Positions 51,293 to 61,340 of a stretch of 64,000 nucleotides of DNA are shown here, in pieces (position 1 is the first letter of the stretch; every line of letters begins with the position of its first letter). The notes under the pieces are model-generated. The model ran no database searches and was not told the origin of the DNA. It saw only the letters and a program-made list of their open reading frames with translations. This DNA is from Chitiniphilus eburneus (GTDB lineage: Bacteria > Pseudomonadota > Gammaproteobacteria > Burkholderiales > Chitinibacteraceae). The stretch lies in the NCBI RefSeq assembly GCF_005048205.1, contig NZ_SUMF01000003.1, positions 62,001 to 126,000 on the forward strand, given 5' to 3'. The translations under genes were made by a program, and so were the position numbers.

Positions 51293-51430
51293 ATGCGTAC
51301 CTACGACAAGCTGATCGCCACAATTCGTTCCAGCCAGGGGAAAGGGGACTTGCGCCCATCCTTTGGCTCGATCGTGGCCGTCGCCTGCGTCGCAGCGCTG
51401 GCGTCCACGCAGCCGCAAGACATGGCCTGA
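51293..51430 (+). CDS. Leader ORF 2 upstream of the EF-G paralogue
   Basis: ATG 51293, preceded by GAGAGG, encodes 45 residues (MRTYDKLIATIRSSQGKGDL, then a hydrophobic stretch and PQDMA). After its stop comes a second hairpin pair, TCCGGC/GCCGGA. A stronger imperfect hairpin lies at about 51471-51500, just before the EF-G paralogue start. Confidence 0.4.
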   Translation: MRTYDKLIATIRSSQGKGDLRPSFGSIVAVACVAALASTQPQDMA

Positions 51431-51520
51431 CCATCCGGCGCGACCAGCCGGAAGGTCGACGATCGTTTGGCCGCCACCGCCCAAGACGCGGTCGGCGGCG
51501 CTTTGTGGATGAACCTCATC

Positions 51521-53548
51521 ATGGAAGACAGAAACCTACGCAATATCGGCATCATCGCCCACGTCGACGCGGGCAAGACCACCACCACTGAACGCATTCT
51601 TTACTACACCGGCGAGAACCACCGGCTGGGCGAGGTGCACGACGGCGCGGCCACCATGGATTTCGATCCGCAGGAGCAGGCGCGCGGCATCACCATCAAC
51701 AGCGCGGCCACCACCGTGTTCTGGCAGGGTCATCAGATCAACGTGATCGATACCCCCGGCCACATCGATTTCAACATCGAGGTGAACCGTTCGCTGCGCG
51801 TGCTCGATGGCGCGGTGGTGGTATTCGACGGCGTGGCCGGCGTGGAGCCGCAGACCGAGACCAACTGGCGTCTTGCCGACAAATACCATGTGCCGCGGCT
51901 GGCCTTCGTCAACAAGCTCGACCGTATCGGCGCGGACTTCCCACGCGTGGTCGCCATGATGGCGCAGCGCCTGGGCGTCACACCGCTGGTGCTGCAACTG
52001 CCCATCGGCAGCGAGGGCCAGTTCTTCGGGCTGGTCGATCTGGTCGAGATGCGCTCGCGGACCTGGCCCGCGCACGGCGAACCGGCGCCGGCCGAGATCG
52101 GCGCCATCCCGGTGGAGCTGGCCGAAGCGGCCGCGCAGTACCGGGCGCGCCTGGTCGAGGCTGTGGTGGAGCAGGACGATGCGCTGATGGCCGCGTGGCT
52201 GGACGGCGTGCTGCCGGATGCCGCGCAACTGCGCGCCGGTATCCGGCGCGGCACCATCGCCGGCCGGTTCGTGCCGGTGCTGCTGGGCTCCGCGTTCAAG
52301 AACAAGGGCGTGGAGCCGCTGCTCGATGCCGTGGTCGCCTACCTGCCGGCGCCCGCCGATGTGCCGGTGGCGGGCGAGCACGACATCCAGCCCGACCCGG
52401 ATGGCCCGCTGGCGGCGTTGGCGTTCAAGGTGACGCACGACGACCACGGCACGCTGACTTTCATCCGCCTGTATCGCGGGCGGCTGTCGGCCGGCGACAC
52501 GGTGTACAACGCCACGCAGGACCGGCGCGAGCGGATTTCACGGCTGTACGAGATGCACGCCGATCGCAAGCATGAGCGCGATGTGGTGGGCGCGGGCGCC
52601 ATCGTGGCCGTGGCCGGGCTGAAGGGCACGATCACCGGCGACACGCTGACCGCGCAGGATCATCCGTTGGTGCTGGAGCGCATCGATGCGCCGGAGCCGG
52701 TGATCGACGTGGCGGTGCAACCGCGCACGCAGGGCGATCAGCAGCAGATGCTGAAGGCGCTGCACGCCATCGTGCAGGAAGACCCCAGTCTGCGGTTGCG
52801 GCTGGATGCCGAATCCGGCCAGACCATCCTGTCCGGCATGGGCGAACTGCAACTGGAGGTAGCGCTGGAGAACATGCGTACGCGGTTCCATGTGAACGTC
52901 GAGCTGGGTCGGCCCCAGGTGTCGTACCGCGAGACGATCGCGCGGACGGCCGAGGCGCGTTACCTGCACCGCAAGCAGACCGGCGGCTCGGGGCAGTATG
53001 CCGAGGTGGTGTTGCGCGTGGAGCCGTTGCCGCGTGGCAGCGGGCTGGAGTTCGTGGACAAGAATGTCGGCGGCGCCGTGCCGCGCGAATTCGTGCCCGG
53101 CGTGGAGGCCGGTGTGCGCAAGACGGCGGCGGCCGGTGTGATGGCGGGATTCCAGGTGGTGGATGTGCGGGTGACGCTGCTCGATGGCAGTCATCACGAG
53201 AAGGATTCGTCGCCACTGGCGTTCGAACTGGCCGCGGCTGCCGCGTTCAGGCAGGCGCTACGCGATGCCGAGCCGCAGTTGCTGGAGCCGGTGATGGCCG
53301 TCGAGGTGATCACGCCCGTGGAATACGTGGGTGACAGCATCGGCGACATCAACCGCCGACGCGGCCTGGTCCGCGATCAGACGCAGCGTGCCAACGCGGC
53401 GGCGATCGAGGCCCAGGTGCCATTGCAGAACATGTTCGGCTACATCGGGCAACTGCGCGCGCTGAGTTCCGGTCGTGCCAGTTTCACCATGCAGTTCGAC
53501 CATTACGCGCCGGTACCGCCGCAGCTCATGGCGGACATGGTGCATTGA
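51521..53548 (+). CDS. Elongation factor G paralogue (EF-G2 type)
   Basis: The 675-residue translational GTPase has G1 [15 protein letters not shown], switch [12 protein letters not shown]3 DTPGHIDF and G4 NKLDRIGAD. Domain II, domain III ([20 protein letters not shown]) and domains IV-V follow ([20 protein letters not shown]). It is isolated from rps and tuf genes, so it is probably the secondary EF-G rather than the str-operon copy. The start could also be ATG 51509; 51521 fits the family N-terminus. It has a long leader and a terminator downstream. Confidence 0.9.
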   Translation: MEDRNLRNIGIIAHVDAGKTTTTERILYYTGENHRLGEVHDGAATMDFDPQEQARGITINSAATTVFWQGHQINVIDTPGHIDFNIEVNRSLRVLDGAVVVFDGVAGVEPQTETNWRLADKYHVPRLAFVNKLDRIGADFPRVVAMMAQRLGVTPLVLQLPIGSEGQFFGLVDLVEMRSRTWPAHGEPAPAEIGAIPVELAEAAAQYRARLVEAVVEQDDALMAAWLDGVLPDAAQLRAGIRRGTIAGRFVPVLLGSAFKNKGVEPLLDAVVAYLPAPADVPVAGEHDIQPDPDGPLAALAFKVTHDDHGTLTFIRLYRGRLSAGDTVYNATQDRRERISRLYEMHADRKHERDVVGAGAIVAVAGLKGTITGDTLTAQDHPLVLERIDAPEPVIDVAVQPRTQGDQQQMLKALHAIVQEDPSLRLRLDAESGQTILSGMGELQLEVALENMRTRFHVNVELGRPQVSYRETIARTAEARYLHRKQTGGSGQYAEVVLRVEPLPRGSGLEFVDKNVGGAVPREFVPGVEAGVRKTAAAGVMAGFQVVDVRVTLLDGSHHEKDSSPLAFELAAAAAFRQALRDAEPQLLEPVMAVEVITPVEYVGDSIGDINRRRGLVRDQTQRANAAAIEAQVPLQNMFGYIGQLRALSSGRASFTMQFDHYAPVPPQLMADMVH

Positions 53549-53565
53549 CCGGACGCCAGTTCGGC

Positions 53566-53596
53566 ATGGCGGGCCTTCGGGCTCGCCATTTCTTTT
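53566..53596 (+). terminator. Intrinsic terminator after the EF-G paralogue
   Basis: ATGGCGGGCC-TTCG-GGCTCGCCAT (one mismatch, stable TTCG loop), followed by TTCTTTT. Confidence 0.8.
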
Positions 53597-53655
53597 GGAT
53601 GCGGGCGGCGCGGCCCTATCATCGCGTGCCCGCCGACCCAACCCTGGAGACTTTG

Positions 53656-53979
53656 ATGTACAGCGCCACGTTCATTTTCGATACCCGCCAGTTCGACGAC
53701 GATTTCCATCGGCTGGACGCCCGGATCGCGGCCGCCGCGCGCGATACCGAGGGCTATCTGGGCGAGGAGGCCTGGGAGGACCCCAGGACCGGGCGTATCT
53801 GCAATGTCTATTACTGGTCGTCCGAGGCGGGTTTGCAGGCCTTGATCGCGCATCCGCTGCACCAGGAGGCGAAGCGCCGCTACAGCGAGTGGCTCAGTGG
53901 CTACCAGGTGATCATTTCGCAGGTGCTGCGCAGCTATGGCGACCGCGCGTTTGCGCATCCGGCGCAGCATGACCGGTGA
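53656..53979 (+). CDS. Antibiotic-biosynthesis-monooxygenase-like (ABM) protein
   Basis: ATG 53656 with GGAG upstream encodes 107 residues in the ABM ferredoxin-like fold: IAAAARDTEGYLGEEAWEDP, then NVYYWSSEAGLQALIAHPLH and QEAKRRYSEWLSGYQVIISQ. This subgroup acts in heme or quinone-type oxidations or has unknown function. It is a single gene. Confidence 0.82.
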   Translation: MYSATFIFDTRQFDDDFHRLDARIAAAARDTEGYLGEEAWEDPRTGRICNVYYWSSEAGLQALIAHPLHQEAKRRYSEWLSGYQVIISQVLRSYGDRAFAHPAQHDR

Positions 53980-54336
53980 TGCTTCCGGCATGCAGGGTGA
54001 TAACTGTTGCTTGGTCAGCATCGCTTGCACTGAAGCGCTGACAGGATTGCGGATCCCAACGGGATTCATGGTGACGGGCTGACCCGGCCTGGGCGGGCCT
54101 AGCACTTTGTTTTGTCTGGGCAATCGTTGTCTTTGCTCACAGTAAGTGTAAGTGAAAACCCCTATATTTCAGATGCCTGCTATTGCATTTGCACCACAAG
54201 TGTGCATTTCGGCCATGTGTCGTATTCCATTCACATCTTCTTGTTTTTGCTCAATAGCAGCATTGGAATCACAGGCCGTGCTCGCATAGAATGCCCCGCT
54301 TTGGTGCGATTCACACACTTTGCCGGGGTCAAAAAA
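53980..54336. other. gdhA upstream region
   Basis: No gene is supported here. The last 220 bases are AT-rich and carry the gdhA promoter candidate listed next. An imperfect inverted repeat TTGGTCAGC/GCTGACAGG lies near 54014-54049. Confidence 0.5.
54263..54292 (+). promoter_or_regulatory. Sigma70-type promoter candidate for gdhA
   Basis: TTGGAA and TAGAAT are separated by 18 bases, ending 44 bases before the gdhA ATG. Confidence 0.5.
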
Positions 54337-55680
54337 ATGAAATACCAAAACGCGCACGAGTTCCTTTCTCTGGTTGCAGAACGCAACCCGGGCCAGCCGG
54401 AATTCCTGCAAGCTGTTACCGAGGTCATCGAAAGCCTGTGGCCGTTCATCCAGGAACACCCGCGTTATGCCGAGCACGGCCTGCTCGACCGCCTGGTGGA
54501 ACCCGAACGCGTGATCATGTTCCGCGTCTCGTGGGTGGATGACCAAGGCGAAGTGCGCGTGAACCGCGGCTATCGCATCCAGCACAGTTCGGCCATCGGC
54601 CCGTACAAGGGCGGCCTGCGTTTCCACCCGTCGGTGAACCTGTCCATCCTCAAGTTCCTGGGCTTCGAGCAAACCTTCAAGAACGCCCTGACCACGCTGC
54701 CCATGGGCGGCGGCAAGGGTGGTTCCGACTTCGACCCGAAGGGCAAGAGCCCCGGTGAAGTGATGCGTTTCTGCCAGGCATTCGTTTCCGAGCTGTTCCG
54801 CCACGTGGGTTCGGATACCGACGTTCCGGCCGGCGATATCGGTGTCGGCGGCCGTGAAGTCGGCTACATGGCCGGCATGATGAAGAAGCTGTCCAACCGC
54901 AACGATTGCGTGTTCACCGGCAAGGGCCTGTCGTTCGGCGGCTCGCTGATGCGCCCGGAAGCCACCGGCTATGGCACCGTCTACTTCGCCGAGGAAATGC
55001 TGCGCCACGCCGGCCGTACCATGGAAGGCCTGCGCGTCTCGGTGTCCGGCTCGGGCAACGTGGCCCAGTATGCGGTCGAGAAGGCCATGGCGCTGGGCGC
55101 CAAGGTGATCACCGTATCCGACTCCACCGGCACCGTGATCGACAACGACGGCTTCACGCCGGAAAAGCTGGCCGTGCTGATGGAAGTGAAGAACCATCTC
55201 TACGGTCGCGTCAGCGACTACGCCGAGCGCGTCAAGGCTCACTTCGAGCCCGGCATCAAGCCGTGGAACGTGCCGGTGGACGTGGCGCTGCCGTGCGCCA
55301 CCCAGAACGAACTGGACGACAACGACGCACACGTGCTGGTCAAGAATGGCGTGATCTGCGTGGCCGAAGGCGCCAACATGCCTTCCACCGCCGACGCGGT
55401 GCGCGTGTTCGACAAGGCTGGCGTGCTGTATGCACCGGGCAAGGCCAGCAATGCCGGTGGCGTAGCGACTTCGGGCCTGGAAATGAGCCAGAACGCGATG
55501 CGCCTGTCCTGGAGCCGCGAAGAGGTGGACAGCCGCCTGCTGGAAATCATGCAGGGCATCCACGCTGCCTGCCTGCGCTACGGCAAGGGTGCGGACGGCA
55601 AGGTCAACTACGTGAACGGCGCCAACATCGCCGGCTTCGTGAAGGTGGCCGACGCCATGCTGGCGCAAGGCGTGATCTGA
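54337..55680 (+). CDS. gdhA: NADP-type glutamate dehydrogenase
   Basis: The enzyme aminates 2-oxoglutarate with ammonium. The 447-residue product contains SSAIGPYKGGLRFHPSVN with the catalytic Lys region, TLPMGGGKGGSDFDPKGKSP, DVPAGDIGVGGREVGYM, and the nucleotide loop SGSGNVAQYAVEKA. These match hexameric NADP-dependent enzymes. The ATG lies six bases past GGGGTC. A terminator follows. Confidence 0.97.
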   Translation: MKYQNAHEFLSLVAERNPGQPEFLQAVTEVIESLWPFIQEHPRYAEHGLLDRLVEPERVIMFRVSWVDDQGEVRVNRGYRIQHSSAIGPYKGGLRFHPSVNLSILKFLGFEQTFKNALTTLPMGGGKGGSDFDPKGKSPGEVMRFCQAFVSELFRHVGSDTDVPAGDIGVGGREVGYMAGMMKKLSNRNDCVFTGKGLSFGGSLMRPEATGYGTVYFAEEMLRHAGRTMEGLRVSVSGSGNVAQYAVEKAMALGAKVITVSDSTGTVIDNDGFTPEKLAVLMEVKNHLYGRVSDYAERVKAHFEPGIKPWNVPVDVALPCATQNELDDNDAHVLVKNGVICVAEGANMPSTADAVRVFDKAGVLYAPGKASNAGGVATSGLEMSQNAMRLSWSREEVDSRLLEIMQGIHAACLRYGKGADGKVNYVNGANIAGFVKVADAMLAQGVI

Positions 55681-55722
55681 TCGATCCGATCGGGCGGCGC
55701 GGCATTCGCCGCGCAGCGCTGA

Positions 55723-55762
55723 CGGCGTGCCGGGGCTGATGCCCCGCACGCCGTTTTATTTT
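55723..55762. terminator. Bidirectional terminator between gdhA and the ankyrin gene
   Basis: CGGCGTGCCGGGGC and GCCCCGCACGCCG pair with one bulged C around TGAT, followed by TTTTATTTT for gdhA. The stop of the convergent ankyrin gene falls inside the T-run. Confidence 0.8.
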
Positions 55763-56607
55763 GTGCTGGATTCCGGCGAATCGGCCTGTTCCGCCCAGCG
55801 GGACACCGCCTGCGTCACGGGGGATTCCACCCCGAACTGACGTTGTGCCAGCTCCGCCAGCGATTCGGCTTGTTCGTCCCGGGCAAGGCTCGCCCCGGCG
55901 TTCAGCAGCATTTCGAATATGTTCAGCCGGCGCTTGTCCGCTTCGTCGGCCGGCAGTGCGGTGGGCGAAGCCAGCGTCACCCGCAAGGCCGTCAGGCCAT
56001 CCTGCCGCCGGGCCTCCACATCGGCGCCGGCATCGAGCAGCACGCGCGTCACATCCACGTTCAGTTCCGCGATGGCCGCCAGCAACGGCGTCTCGCCGTG
56101 GATTTCGCCATTGTTGACGTCGGCGCCCAGCGCCAGCAGCGCGCGGACGATTTCCACCCTGCCGAGATGCGCGGCGAAATGCAGCGGGCAGCCCCCATTG
56201 GAAAGCCGGATATTCGGGTCGGCGCCGTGATGCAGCAGGACATCCAGGACCTCGCGGCGATCTTCGCGCACGGCGGTTTCCACGGGGCAGGGCGTCGCCG
56301 TGGCCGGGTCCGGGTTCACCGGCACGGCCGCCTCGGTGAGACGTCGCGCCATCGGGCCACTGGGGGCGAGGCACAACAGCAGCGCGGGCTGGGGCAGGTC
56401 GCTGGGATGAAAACCATGGCGCAGCGCGATGTTCACGCCTTCCACCCAGTCCGCCCGGACCAGGGCTTCGATCAGGGCTTCGTCGCCGTTCACGGCCATC
56501 GCGTTGCCACCGTGCAGGAACCAGGTTTCCAGACGCTGGCAGGCCTGGGCCTCATCCGTTTGACGCTGCTGGATGATTTCCCAGGCCTCCCCGATTTCGA
56601 CATGCAT
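55756..56607 (-). CDS. Ankyrin-repeat protein
   Basis: From ATG 56607 (GGGGAG upstream) the product is 283 residues. Ankyrin repeats cover about residues 105-215: VLDVLLHHGADPNIRLSNGG, PLHFAAHLGRVEIVRALLAL, TPLLAAIAELNVDVTRVLLD and a last degenerate repeat. An N-terminal helical region and a C-terminal helical tail flank them. No signal peptide is seen. Protein-protein binding is likely and the partner is unknown. Confidence 0.85.
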   Translation of the reverse strand: MHVEIGEAWEIIQQRQTDEAQACQRLETWFLHGGNAMAVNGDEALIEALVRADWVEGVNIALRHGFHPSDLPQPALLLCLAPSGPMARRLTEAAVPVNPDPATATPCPVETAVREDRREVLDVLLHHGADPNIRLSNGGCPLHFAAHLGRVEIVRALLALGADVNNGEIHGETPLLAAIAELNVDVTRVLLDAGADVEARRQDGLTALRVTLASPTALPADEADKRRLNIFEMLLNAGASLARDEQAESLAELAQRQFGVESPVTQAVSRWAEQADSPESSTK

Positions 56608-56760
56608 GGCGCGCGACTCCCCTTCAACCGCCCGGCTGGGCAACAAGCCGTGACGATAGCATTCGGGCAGGGGGTTGCTCCACTCGCCACCGGGATGAAT
56701 CGTGCTTTATGGCGTGGCGAAGGGCCTGTTTCGCCGGGCCGGAGCGCCCGGACGTCCTCC

Positions 56761-57846
56761 TCAGGGCAGGGGCTGGGTGATCCGGTCGATCATCGCCTTG
56801 ACGGCGGCGATCTGCTTGCCCTGCTTCACGTGATAATCGGCGCCGCTGTAGCCCCACCAGTCCCAGCATCCCTTGGGGTTGTTCACATTGGGCCAGAACG
56901 ATGACTGCCTGGCGATCTGCGGATACAGCACGACCAGCCGGTTGCTGTCCGCCCAGCGGTTGTAGCCGGATTCATCGATGAAGGTGAGGCCCAGGGTTTC
57001 CTCGTTTTGCTGGCAGCCATGGAATACCACGTGCACGCGGCAGCCGCCCCGCTCGCACGCTTGTGGCACATACACATGGCCGGTCTTCGCCAGGCCGGAA
57101 AGCCGTGTTTCGATCGAGCCACCCGTAAAGTCGAACTGTGCGAACGGGATCAGCCGGCCCTGCGGTTGCGTGCTTTTGGGTTGCAGATCGCCGAGCAGGT
57201 GCGCAAGCAGTTGCCCCGGCGCGTCGAAATCGCCACAGCGGTTGATGTAGGGCGGCGCCGTCACCGGGCAATCATTGCCGTCGGGCGCATCCGGCTGGAT
57301 CAGGGCATGCCCCGCCGTCGGCACGTGCGCATAGGCCAGCGCCGCTGCGGGCGTCCAGTTGCGATAAAAATCGCGCAGCAGATCCACCGCCTTGGTGGTC
57401 ACCGTGCGATCGCCACTGCCGGACAGCAGCCAGACACGCTGCCGGCGCAGGTTTTCCGGGGGGTCGATGGCCTTCAGGCGGCCTTGTGTCTCGGCTTCGG
57501 CGATCAGCCGGCTCACCGGCGGCGCCGGGAACAGGATGGAATCCCCGGGGGCCATGCAGTCGCTGGTATTGAAGACGCTGTTGCGCGCGCAGTAATAGCC
57601 GCCACCGGCCAGCACGCCGGCACCACGTACCAGCGCCGAATGCGCCACCTGCATCTGGACCGCCATGAAGCCACCGGACGACAAGCCGGAGACGGTCAGC
57701 ATCTCCGTCGTCGCGCCCAGCGCCGGCAGCGCCGCTGGCGGCGCGGTATCGTCGTTCGCGCCGGCCTGGGCAAGCACGGCGAAGAGCAGTGCGAACATCG
57801 ACCAGCGCCGTGACGGGATGGGAAGGATCAGGGAAGGGCGTTTCAT
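56761..57846 (-). CDS. Secreted PHB-depolymerase/feruloyl-esterase-type hydrolase
   Basis: ATG 57846 with GAGGAG upstream. The 361-residue product has a signal peptide (MFALLFAVLAQAGA near residues 17-30). The alpha/beta-hydrolase elbow is SGLSSGGFMAVQMQVAHSAL (Ser near 57). VVFHGCQQNEETLGLTFIDE and NPKGCWDWWGYSG, typical of the extracellular polyhydroxybutyrate depolymerase/esterase family, follow in the second half. Cysteines are numerous, as in exported members. The polymer substrate is not determined. Confidence 0.85.
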   Translation of the reverse strand: MKRPSLILPIPSRRWSMFALLFAVLAQAGANDDTAPPAALPALGATTEMLTVSGLSSGGFMAVQMQVAHSALVRGAGVLAGGGYYCARNSVFNTSDCMAPGDSILFPAPPVSRLIAEAETQGRLKAIDPPENLRRQRVWLLSGSGDRTVTTKAVDLLRDFYRNWTPAAALAYAHVPTAGHALIQPDAPDGNDCPVTAPPYINRCGDFDAPGQLLAHLLGDLQPKSTQPQGRLIPFAQFDFTGGSIETRLSGLAKTGHVYVPQACERGGCRVHVVFHGCQQNEETLGLTFIDESGYNRWADSNRLVVLYPQIARQSSFWPNVNNPKGCWDWWGYSGADYHVKQGKQIAAVKAMIDRITQPLP

Positions 57847-58147
57847 CTGGGGCTCCTCGGGAGGTGATGTTGCGACGCAGCAATGGCGGTGCCGCTTGAT
57901 CTTGGCACCGATCCCGCAAAACCCAAGGTGGCCCTCCGAATGCGCGGGCTGGAAGGCGATGCAGCCGATGCATGGCGCACTTGGCCAGTGCCCGTACGGC
58001 GCTCCACCACCCCGTGGATACGTGCCAGATGGGCCGAGGAGCCCGCCCCGATGATCATTCCGGCATGAACGCCCTCCCCGCGACGAAGTGCGGCGGGTAG
58101 AATGCCGCATCCCGTCAGCAATGCCCCAAGCAGCAGAAAGACCCCCG

Positions 58148-60748
58148 ATGAAGAAAGAAAATTCCAGAGAAAACAACGCCCTGAACCACACCCCCATGAT
58201 GCAGCAGTACCTCGCCATGAAGGCGGAGCACCCGGACAAGCTGCTGTTCTATCGCATGGGCGATTTCTACGAATTGTTCTTCGACGATGCGGTCAAGGCG
58301 GCCAAGCTGCTGGATATCACGCTGACCACGCGCGGGCAGAGCGCGGGCCAGCCGATCAAGATGGCCGGTGTGCCGCACCATGCGTGCGAGGGGTATCTGG
58401 CCAAGCTGGTGAAGCTGGGCGAATCGGTGGCGATTGCCGAGCAGGTGGGCGATCCGGCGCTGGCCAAGGGGCCGGTCGAGCGCAAGGTGGTCAAGGTGGT
58501 CACCCCCGGCACGCTGACCGACGCAGCCTTGCTGGACGACAAGCGCGAAAACCGCCTGCTGGCGCTGGTGGCGCACAAGGGCCGGCTGGGGCTGGCATGG
58601 CTGTCGCTGGCCTCGGGCGACTTCGCGTTGATGGACAGCGACGTGGACAAGCTGCCGTCCGAACTGGAGCGGCTGCGCCCGGCCGAGGTGCTGGTCGCGG
58701 ACGATACCGCGCTGGCCTTGCTGGACCAGCTGACCATTCCGGTGCGGCGCCTGGCCACATGGCAGTTCGACACCCAGGCCGCCGCGCGCAATCTGGCCCG
58801 GCATTTCGCCGTGCATGACCTCGCCGGCTTCGGCGTGACTGATGGCATGGTGGCGCTGGGTGGCGCGGGCGCGCTGCTGGAGTACGTCAAGACTACACAG
58901 GGCGGCGCCTTGCCCGCCCTGGCGGGGCTGCGCGTCGAGCACGCCAGTCAGTACATCGAGCTGGATGCCGCCACCCGTCGCAACCTGGAACTGACCGAGA
59001 CCATTCGCGGCGAAGCGGCGCCGACGCTGTTTTCCTTGCTCGATCAGTGCGCCACCGGCATGGGCTCGCGCCTGCTACAACACTGGCTGCATCACCCGCT
59101 GCGCGAACACCGGCTGATCCTGGAGCGCCAGTCGGCGATCTCCGCACTGATCGACGCCGGTAGCTATGTCGATCTGCATCGCACGCTGGACGAAGTGGCC
59201 GATATCGAACGCATTGCCGGCCGCATCGCGCTCAAGTCGGCGCGCCCGCGCGATCTGGCCAGCCTGCGCGACAGCCTGGGCCGCCTGCCGCTGCTGGCAA
59301 CGCAATTGCCGGAAGGCGATTTCTTCCAGGGCCTGGCCGCCGCGCTGGTGCCCGACGCGCAGATACGGTCGTTGCTGGCCGCTGCCATCCTGCCCGAGCC
59401 GTCGGTAGTGTTGCGTGAAGGGGGCGTGATCGCCGATGGCTATCATGTGGAACTGGACGAACTGCGCGCGATCCAGACCCATGGCGGCGAGTTCCTGGCG
59501 CAGATGGAGCAACGCGAGCGCGAACGCACCGGGATTGCCACGCTGCGGGTGGAATACAACCGGGTTGCCGGCTACTTCATCGAAGTGACCAATTCCTTCG
59601 TCGGGCAGGTGCCGCCGGAATACCGGCGTCGCCAGACCATGAAGAACGCGGAGCGCTATATCACACCCGAACTCAAGCAGTTCGAGGATAAGGCGCTGTC
59701 GGCCCAGGAACGCGCGCTGGCGCTGGAAAAGCAGCTCTACGAACAACTGCTGGACCAACTGCTGCCATTCCTGCCGGCGCTGCGGCTGGCCGCGCAGGCC
59801 ACCGCCACGGTGGACGTGCTGGCCTGCCTGGCCGAGCGCGCGGTGATCGGGCGCTACGTGGCACCGCAGTTCGTCGACGACACCGTGATCGACATCGATG
59901 CCGGCCGCCATCCGGTGGTCGAGGCGCAGATCGACGATTTCATCCCCAACGGGCTTTGCTTCAACCTGCACCGCAAACTGCTATTGATCACCGGCCCCAA
60001 TATGGGCGGTAAATCGACCTATATGCGGCAGGCGGCGCTGATCGTGCTGCTGGCGCACGTGGGCAGCCTGGTGCCGGCCACGCGCGCGGTGATCGGCCGG
60101 CTGGACCGCATCTTTACCCGCATCGGCGCCTCCGACGACCTGGCCGGTGGGCGCTCCACCTTCATGGTGGAAATGACCGAGACCGCCAATATCCTGAACA
60201 ACGCCACCGAACACAGCCTGGTGTTGATGGACGAAGTAGGGCGCGGCACCTCGACTTTCGACGGGCTGGCGCTGGCCTGGGCCATTGCCCGGCAGTTGAT
60301 CGAAAAGAACCGCGCCTACACGCTGTTTGCCACCCATTACTTCGAATTGACCCGTCTGGCGCAGGATTATCCGCCGGTGGTGAACGTGCATCTGGATGCG
60401 GTCGAGCACAAGGACAAGATCGTCTTTCTGCACGCGGTGCAGGAAGGACCCGCCTCGCAGAGCTACGGCGTGGCCGTGGCCCAGTTGGCCGGTGTGCCGC
60501 GCGATGTGATCCGACAGGCAAAACGTAAGCTGGTCGAACTGGAGCAGAGCAGCATCAGCAATGGCTTACAGGGCGACCTGTTCGCCGCGCCGCTTCCGGC
60601 CGAGCCGGAACCGGTTGAACACCCCGCCGTGGCGTTGCTGGAAACGCTGGATGTGGACGCCCTCACACCCCGGCAGGCGCTGGAAAAACTCTACGAACTC
60701 CGTTCCATGACTCAGGTCAACCGTTTGTCACTTGCGGGCAAAGATTGA
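58148..60748 (+). CDS. mutS: DNA mismatch repair protein MutS
   Basis: The 866-residue product has the mismatch-binding domain with [19 protein letters not shown] (Phe-X-Glu motif), connector and lever domains. The ATPase has Walker [15 protein letters not shown] near residue 617 and Walker [17 protein letters not shown], followed by ATHYFEL. ATG 58148 gives the usual N-terminus with a short extension. It transcribes away from the esterase gene. Confidence 0.98.
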   Translation: MKKENSRENNALNHTPMMQQYLAMKAEHPDKLLFYRMGDFYELFFDDAVKAAKLLDITLTTRGQSAGQPIKMAGVPHHACEGYLAKLVKLGESVAIAEQVGDPALAKGPVERKVVKVVTPGTLTDAALLDDKRENRLLALVAHKGRLGLAWLSLASGDFALMDSDVDKLPSELERLRPAEVLVADDTALALLDQLTIPVRRLATWQFDTQAAARNLARHFAVHDLAGFGVTDGMVALGGAGALLEYVKTTQGGALPALAGLRVEHASQYIELDAATRRNLELTETIRGEAAPTLFSLLDQCATGMGSRLLQHWLHHPLREHRLILERQSAISALIDAGSYVDLHRTLDEVADIERIAGRIALKSARPRDLASLRDSLGRLPLLATQLPEGDFFQGLAAALVPDAQIRSLLAAAILPEPSVVLREGGVIADGYHVELDELRAIQTHGGEFLAQMEQRERERTGIATLRVEYNRVAGYFIEVTNSFVGQVPPEYRRRQTMKNAERYITPELKQFEDKALSAQERALALEKQLYEQLLDQLLPFLPALRLAAQATATVDVLACLAERAVIGRYVAPQFVDDTVIDIDAGRHPVVEAQIDDFIPNGLCFNLHRKLLLITGPNMGGKSTYMRQAALIVLLAHVGSLVPATRAVIGRLDRIFTRIGASDDLAGGRSTFMVEMTETANILNNATEHSLVLMDEVGRGTSTFDGLALAWAIARQLIEKNRAYTLFATHYFELTRLAQDYPPVVNVHLDAVEHKDKIVFLHAVQEGPASQSYGVAVAQLAGVPRDVIRQAKRKLVELEQSSISNGLQGDLFAAPLPAEPEPVEHPAVALLETLDVDALTPRQALEKLYELRSMTQVNRLSLAGKD

Positions 60749-60812
60749 AAAATCCATTTGCTACGATGGGTGCACGATCGATACGTGACGCGACAGATAT
60801 AAGGAAATGGCG

Positions 60813-61247
60813 ATGAACATGGTGGGCGACGTGGAGGAAAGCTCCGCACTGGACGATGGTGTGGCGCGGTTTCTGGGAGCCAGCGGCGAAGACGGCGAAG
60901 TACGGCTTTCGGATATCCGCGCCAAGGCGGCAATCGAATTGAAGAAATATGGCGAGGACCTGGGCGCGCTGCTGGTGCAGCAGAAAATCACAATACCGCC
61001 GGCCATTCAGCTTACAAGTGCTGACGATGGCAGGGTGGCCGTGCAAGGCGATCACCCCGCGCGGGAGCAGATCGAAGCATTCATCAACGGTGATACCCGT
61101 CTGCTCAAGTGGTTCAAGGAAATCGAAGTGCTGTTCGAGATACTGCGGCGCACCGAATTGCGCGGCGCGGCCGATCCGCAGCCGGCGCAGCATTTTAACC
61201 TGGGCCTGACCAGCCTGGGCAGCATCGCATTCTTCGCCGCGCGCTGA
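60813..61247 (+). CDS. Hypothetical protein (144 aa) after mutS
   Basis: ATG 60813 is chosen because AAGGA lies at proper distance; the in-frame ATG 60807 is too close to it. The sequence (VRLSDIRAKAAIELKKYGED, LLKWFKEIEVLFEILRRTEL, HFNLGLTSLGSIAFFAAR) is helical, acidic and soluble. I do not recognise a family. A GC-rich hairpin (61269-61290) follows its stop. Confidence 0.65.
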   Translation: MNMVGDVEESSALDDGVARFLGASGEDGEVRLSDIRAKAAIELKKYGEDLGALLVQQKITIPPAIQLTSADDGRVAVQGDHPAREQIEAFINGDTRLLKWFKEIEVLFEILRRTELRGAADPQPAQHFNLGLTSLGSIAFFAAR

Positions 61248-61340
61248 GTTCCTTCCTGTCGCCACACCGGGGCCGCCTGCGGGCGGCCCTTGTCATGGAT
61301 GGCACAGGTATACTCGCGGTTTGCTTTTGGATGATTGGCA

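Noticed and set aside
57272-57973. Frame of 233 codons overlapping the esterase gene
   Set aside because: It is a shifted frame of the PHB-depolymerase-type gene, which has the signal peptide, catalytic motifs and SD.
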